Assembly (NCBI GenBank): GCA_029775955.1
Contig: JARVJW010000061.1
Location: 1-5,345, forward strand
Direction: 5' to 3'
Length of the DNA: 5,345 nt
Origin: Nitrososphaeria archaeon
GTDB lineage: Archaea; Thermoproteota; Nitrososphaeria; Conexivisphaerales; UBA164
This document shows, in pieces, positions 4,346-5,345 of this stretch (within the stretch, counting starts at the first letter, position 1; each line of letters starts with the position of its first letter). Both the position numbers and the translations under genes were made by a program. The notes under the pieces are model-generated. The model did no database searches and was not told where the DNA came from. It saw only the letters and a list, made by a program, of their open reading frames with translations.

Positions 4346-5345
4346 CCCGCTTGTTTGGAGCTTCAACGGCAATGCTTGCTTTCGCATGCGCTTTATGTAT
4401 TCGAGCATGCTAGAGGCATAATCCTCTGCGAGCGTATCGCCTAGGTTCCCTAGGCAAAGCCCTTCTTGCTTATTTACAGCACCTACATCCCTATCAAATA
4501 CTGAATGGCATGAAGGGCATACTACCATTCTATCTGATAGGTTCAGATGCTGCACTGTGCCACAATTCATGCATACGCCAGTTGTTTTTATGAACATGCC
4601 TACTTCCAAAGGAGTGCTTGCCTTTAGGCAATTGCGGAATCCTCCTATGGAAGTTTGGTATATCTTCCTTCCGTAAAACTTTGACCAACTCTTATCATTT
4701 TGGTAAGCAACATATTCATAATTTGACGTTACATAATGCGCAAGTTTGTTGTTTATGTCTTCTGATTGTCCTGGTGCAGAAATTCGCCTTTTATCTTTTG
4801 TAATAACTTTGTGCCTCTTTTTGACCTTTTGTCATATTGGGATCTTGCTTTGTAAAGCTTCTTTATCCTTTCAGACATTGGTATATTGCACCTTAATTCC
4901 ATTTGAGAATCTGGTTCTTTATGCCCAGGTCAATGTCTATTGCTCTGCCGTTATGCACTTTTTCTTCTTTTGGCAGGTATGTAACGACATGCAAAAAGTA
5001 ATCGTCATTTCTCTCTATAAAGTAGCAACCTCTGCGTTGCATGGCATTTGATCTATCCCGATTGCTTTGAAATCACCCAAGCCCTGTACTGTTTTATCCT
5101 TTATTTTATAGGTTATGCCGTATTGCATTAGGGGTATTGAATGCAGCGCCTTCCTGTATTTTATCTTTCCAATTTTTTTCCCTTTGCTTTCAATAAGGCT
5201 TTTGAGGTTGTTTTGCAACCTTTTTATCAGGTATTGTTTCATCTGTGATGACAATACAATCAGCTCCCTTTCTTCGAATTTATCGCCAACCTTTATGTTT
5301 ACCTTTTTGTCTTTATAATCTTTATAAGAAACAGAATTCGATATG
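4310..5345 (-). pseudogene. tnpB: Decayed TnpB running off the right edge, a third lineage
   Basis: The minus-strand frame is open at the edge (VGDKFEERELIVLSSQMKQY and onward), so the true N-terminus lies outside. It continues to CNAEVA, then after a one-base loss YFIERNDDYFLHVVTYLP and RAIDIDLGIKNQ, the RuvC-I strand with its Asp. Breaks follow around 4900 and 4880, then SERIKKLYKARSQYDKRSKR, GEFLHQDNQKT, and after another shift near 4762 a long frame: NNKLAHYVTSNYEYVAYQND, FYGRKIYQTSIGGFRNCLK, the zinc ribbon CMNCG...CPSC, the RuvC-III motif FDRDVGAVN, and GDTLAEDYASSMLEYIKR. It ends at TAG 4312-4310. The C-terminal half, including the zinc ribbon, is intact in one frame, so decay seems moderate. 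Motifs differ clearly from the other two tnpBs. A right-end hairpin follows the stop. Confidence 0.85.

Noticed and set aside
4618..5051. Two overlapping plus-strand frames rich in Leu/Phe/Cys
   Set aside because: Both are antisense to the minus-strand tnpB remnant, which has RuvC and zinc-ribbon motifs over the same span.
1070..5345. Frameshifts as pure sequencing error over otherwise intact transposase genes
   Set aside because: Several losses exceed one base or remove multi-residue motifs or whole domains, and in-frame stops arise by substitution. Some single-base shifts could still be errors.
1..5345. CRISPR array or defence cassette
   Set aside because: No regularly spaced direct repeats and no Cas, restriction, toxin-antitoxin or similar domains were seen; the nuclease motifs present belong to transposon TnpB remnants.

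Overview
The window looks like accessory DNA from an archaeon. The one intact gene has an A/T-rich TATA box centred about 25 nt before its ATG and no Shine-Dalgarno site, which is the layout of a leaderless archaeal gene. Two decayed genes keep archaeal-type ribosome sites (GGTGAT and GGAGGTG). The TnpB, IS607-type TnpA and DDE transposase remnants all resemble archaeal lineages; my impression is Thermoplasmatales-like acidophiles or a co-resident small archaeon. That placement is memory-based inference, not a search result.

Layout. Positions 2-100 may be the proline-rich tail of a gene entering from the left. Positions 101-467 are non-coding and hold a spaced inverted repeat (104-166), then a very A/T-rich 138-bp block with 11-bp terminal inverted repeats and an exact 8-bp flanking direct repeat. 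That block reads as a MITE-like insertion ending just upstream of the promoter of the only intact gene (468-866, 132 aa, function unknown). A T-rich terminator follows, then a stretch with small hairpins (907-989).

From about 1070 to the right edge the window is a transposon graveyard, with five broken genes readable only by changing frame: a DDE transposase (+, 1070-1940), the N-terminal part of an IS607-type serine recombinase TnpA (-, 2112-2376), a TnpB (-, 2387-3429), an internally deleted IS607-type TnpA followed by a TnpB remnant (+, 3491-4188), and another TnpB lineage running off the right edge (-, 4310-5345) with a perfect hairpin just past its stop. The three TnpBs are different enough to represent separate arrivals.

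The genes do not form a working pathway. The clearest message is repeated insertion beside one small archaeal gene, followed by decay through short deletions, some of which fall on catalytic motifs: the DDE second Asp, the serine-recombinase Ser region and the TnpB RuvC-II Glu. I see no CRISPR array, rRNA, tRNA or recognisable defence operon, and I do not claim a new system. The most worthwhile items are the MITE-like element abutting a leaderless promoter, the intact orphan protein, the tnpB-to-tnpA junction through a perfect palindrome, and a possible relic of a TnpB guide RNA at 4288-4345.
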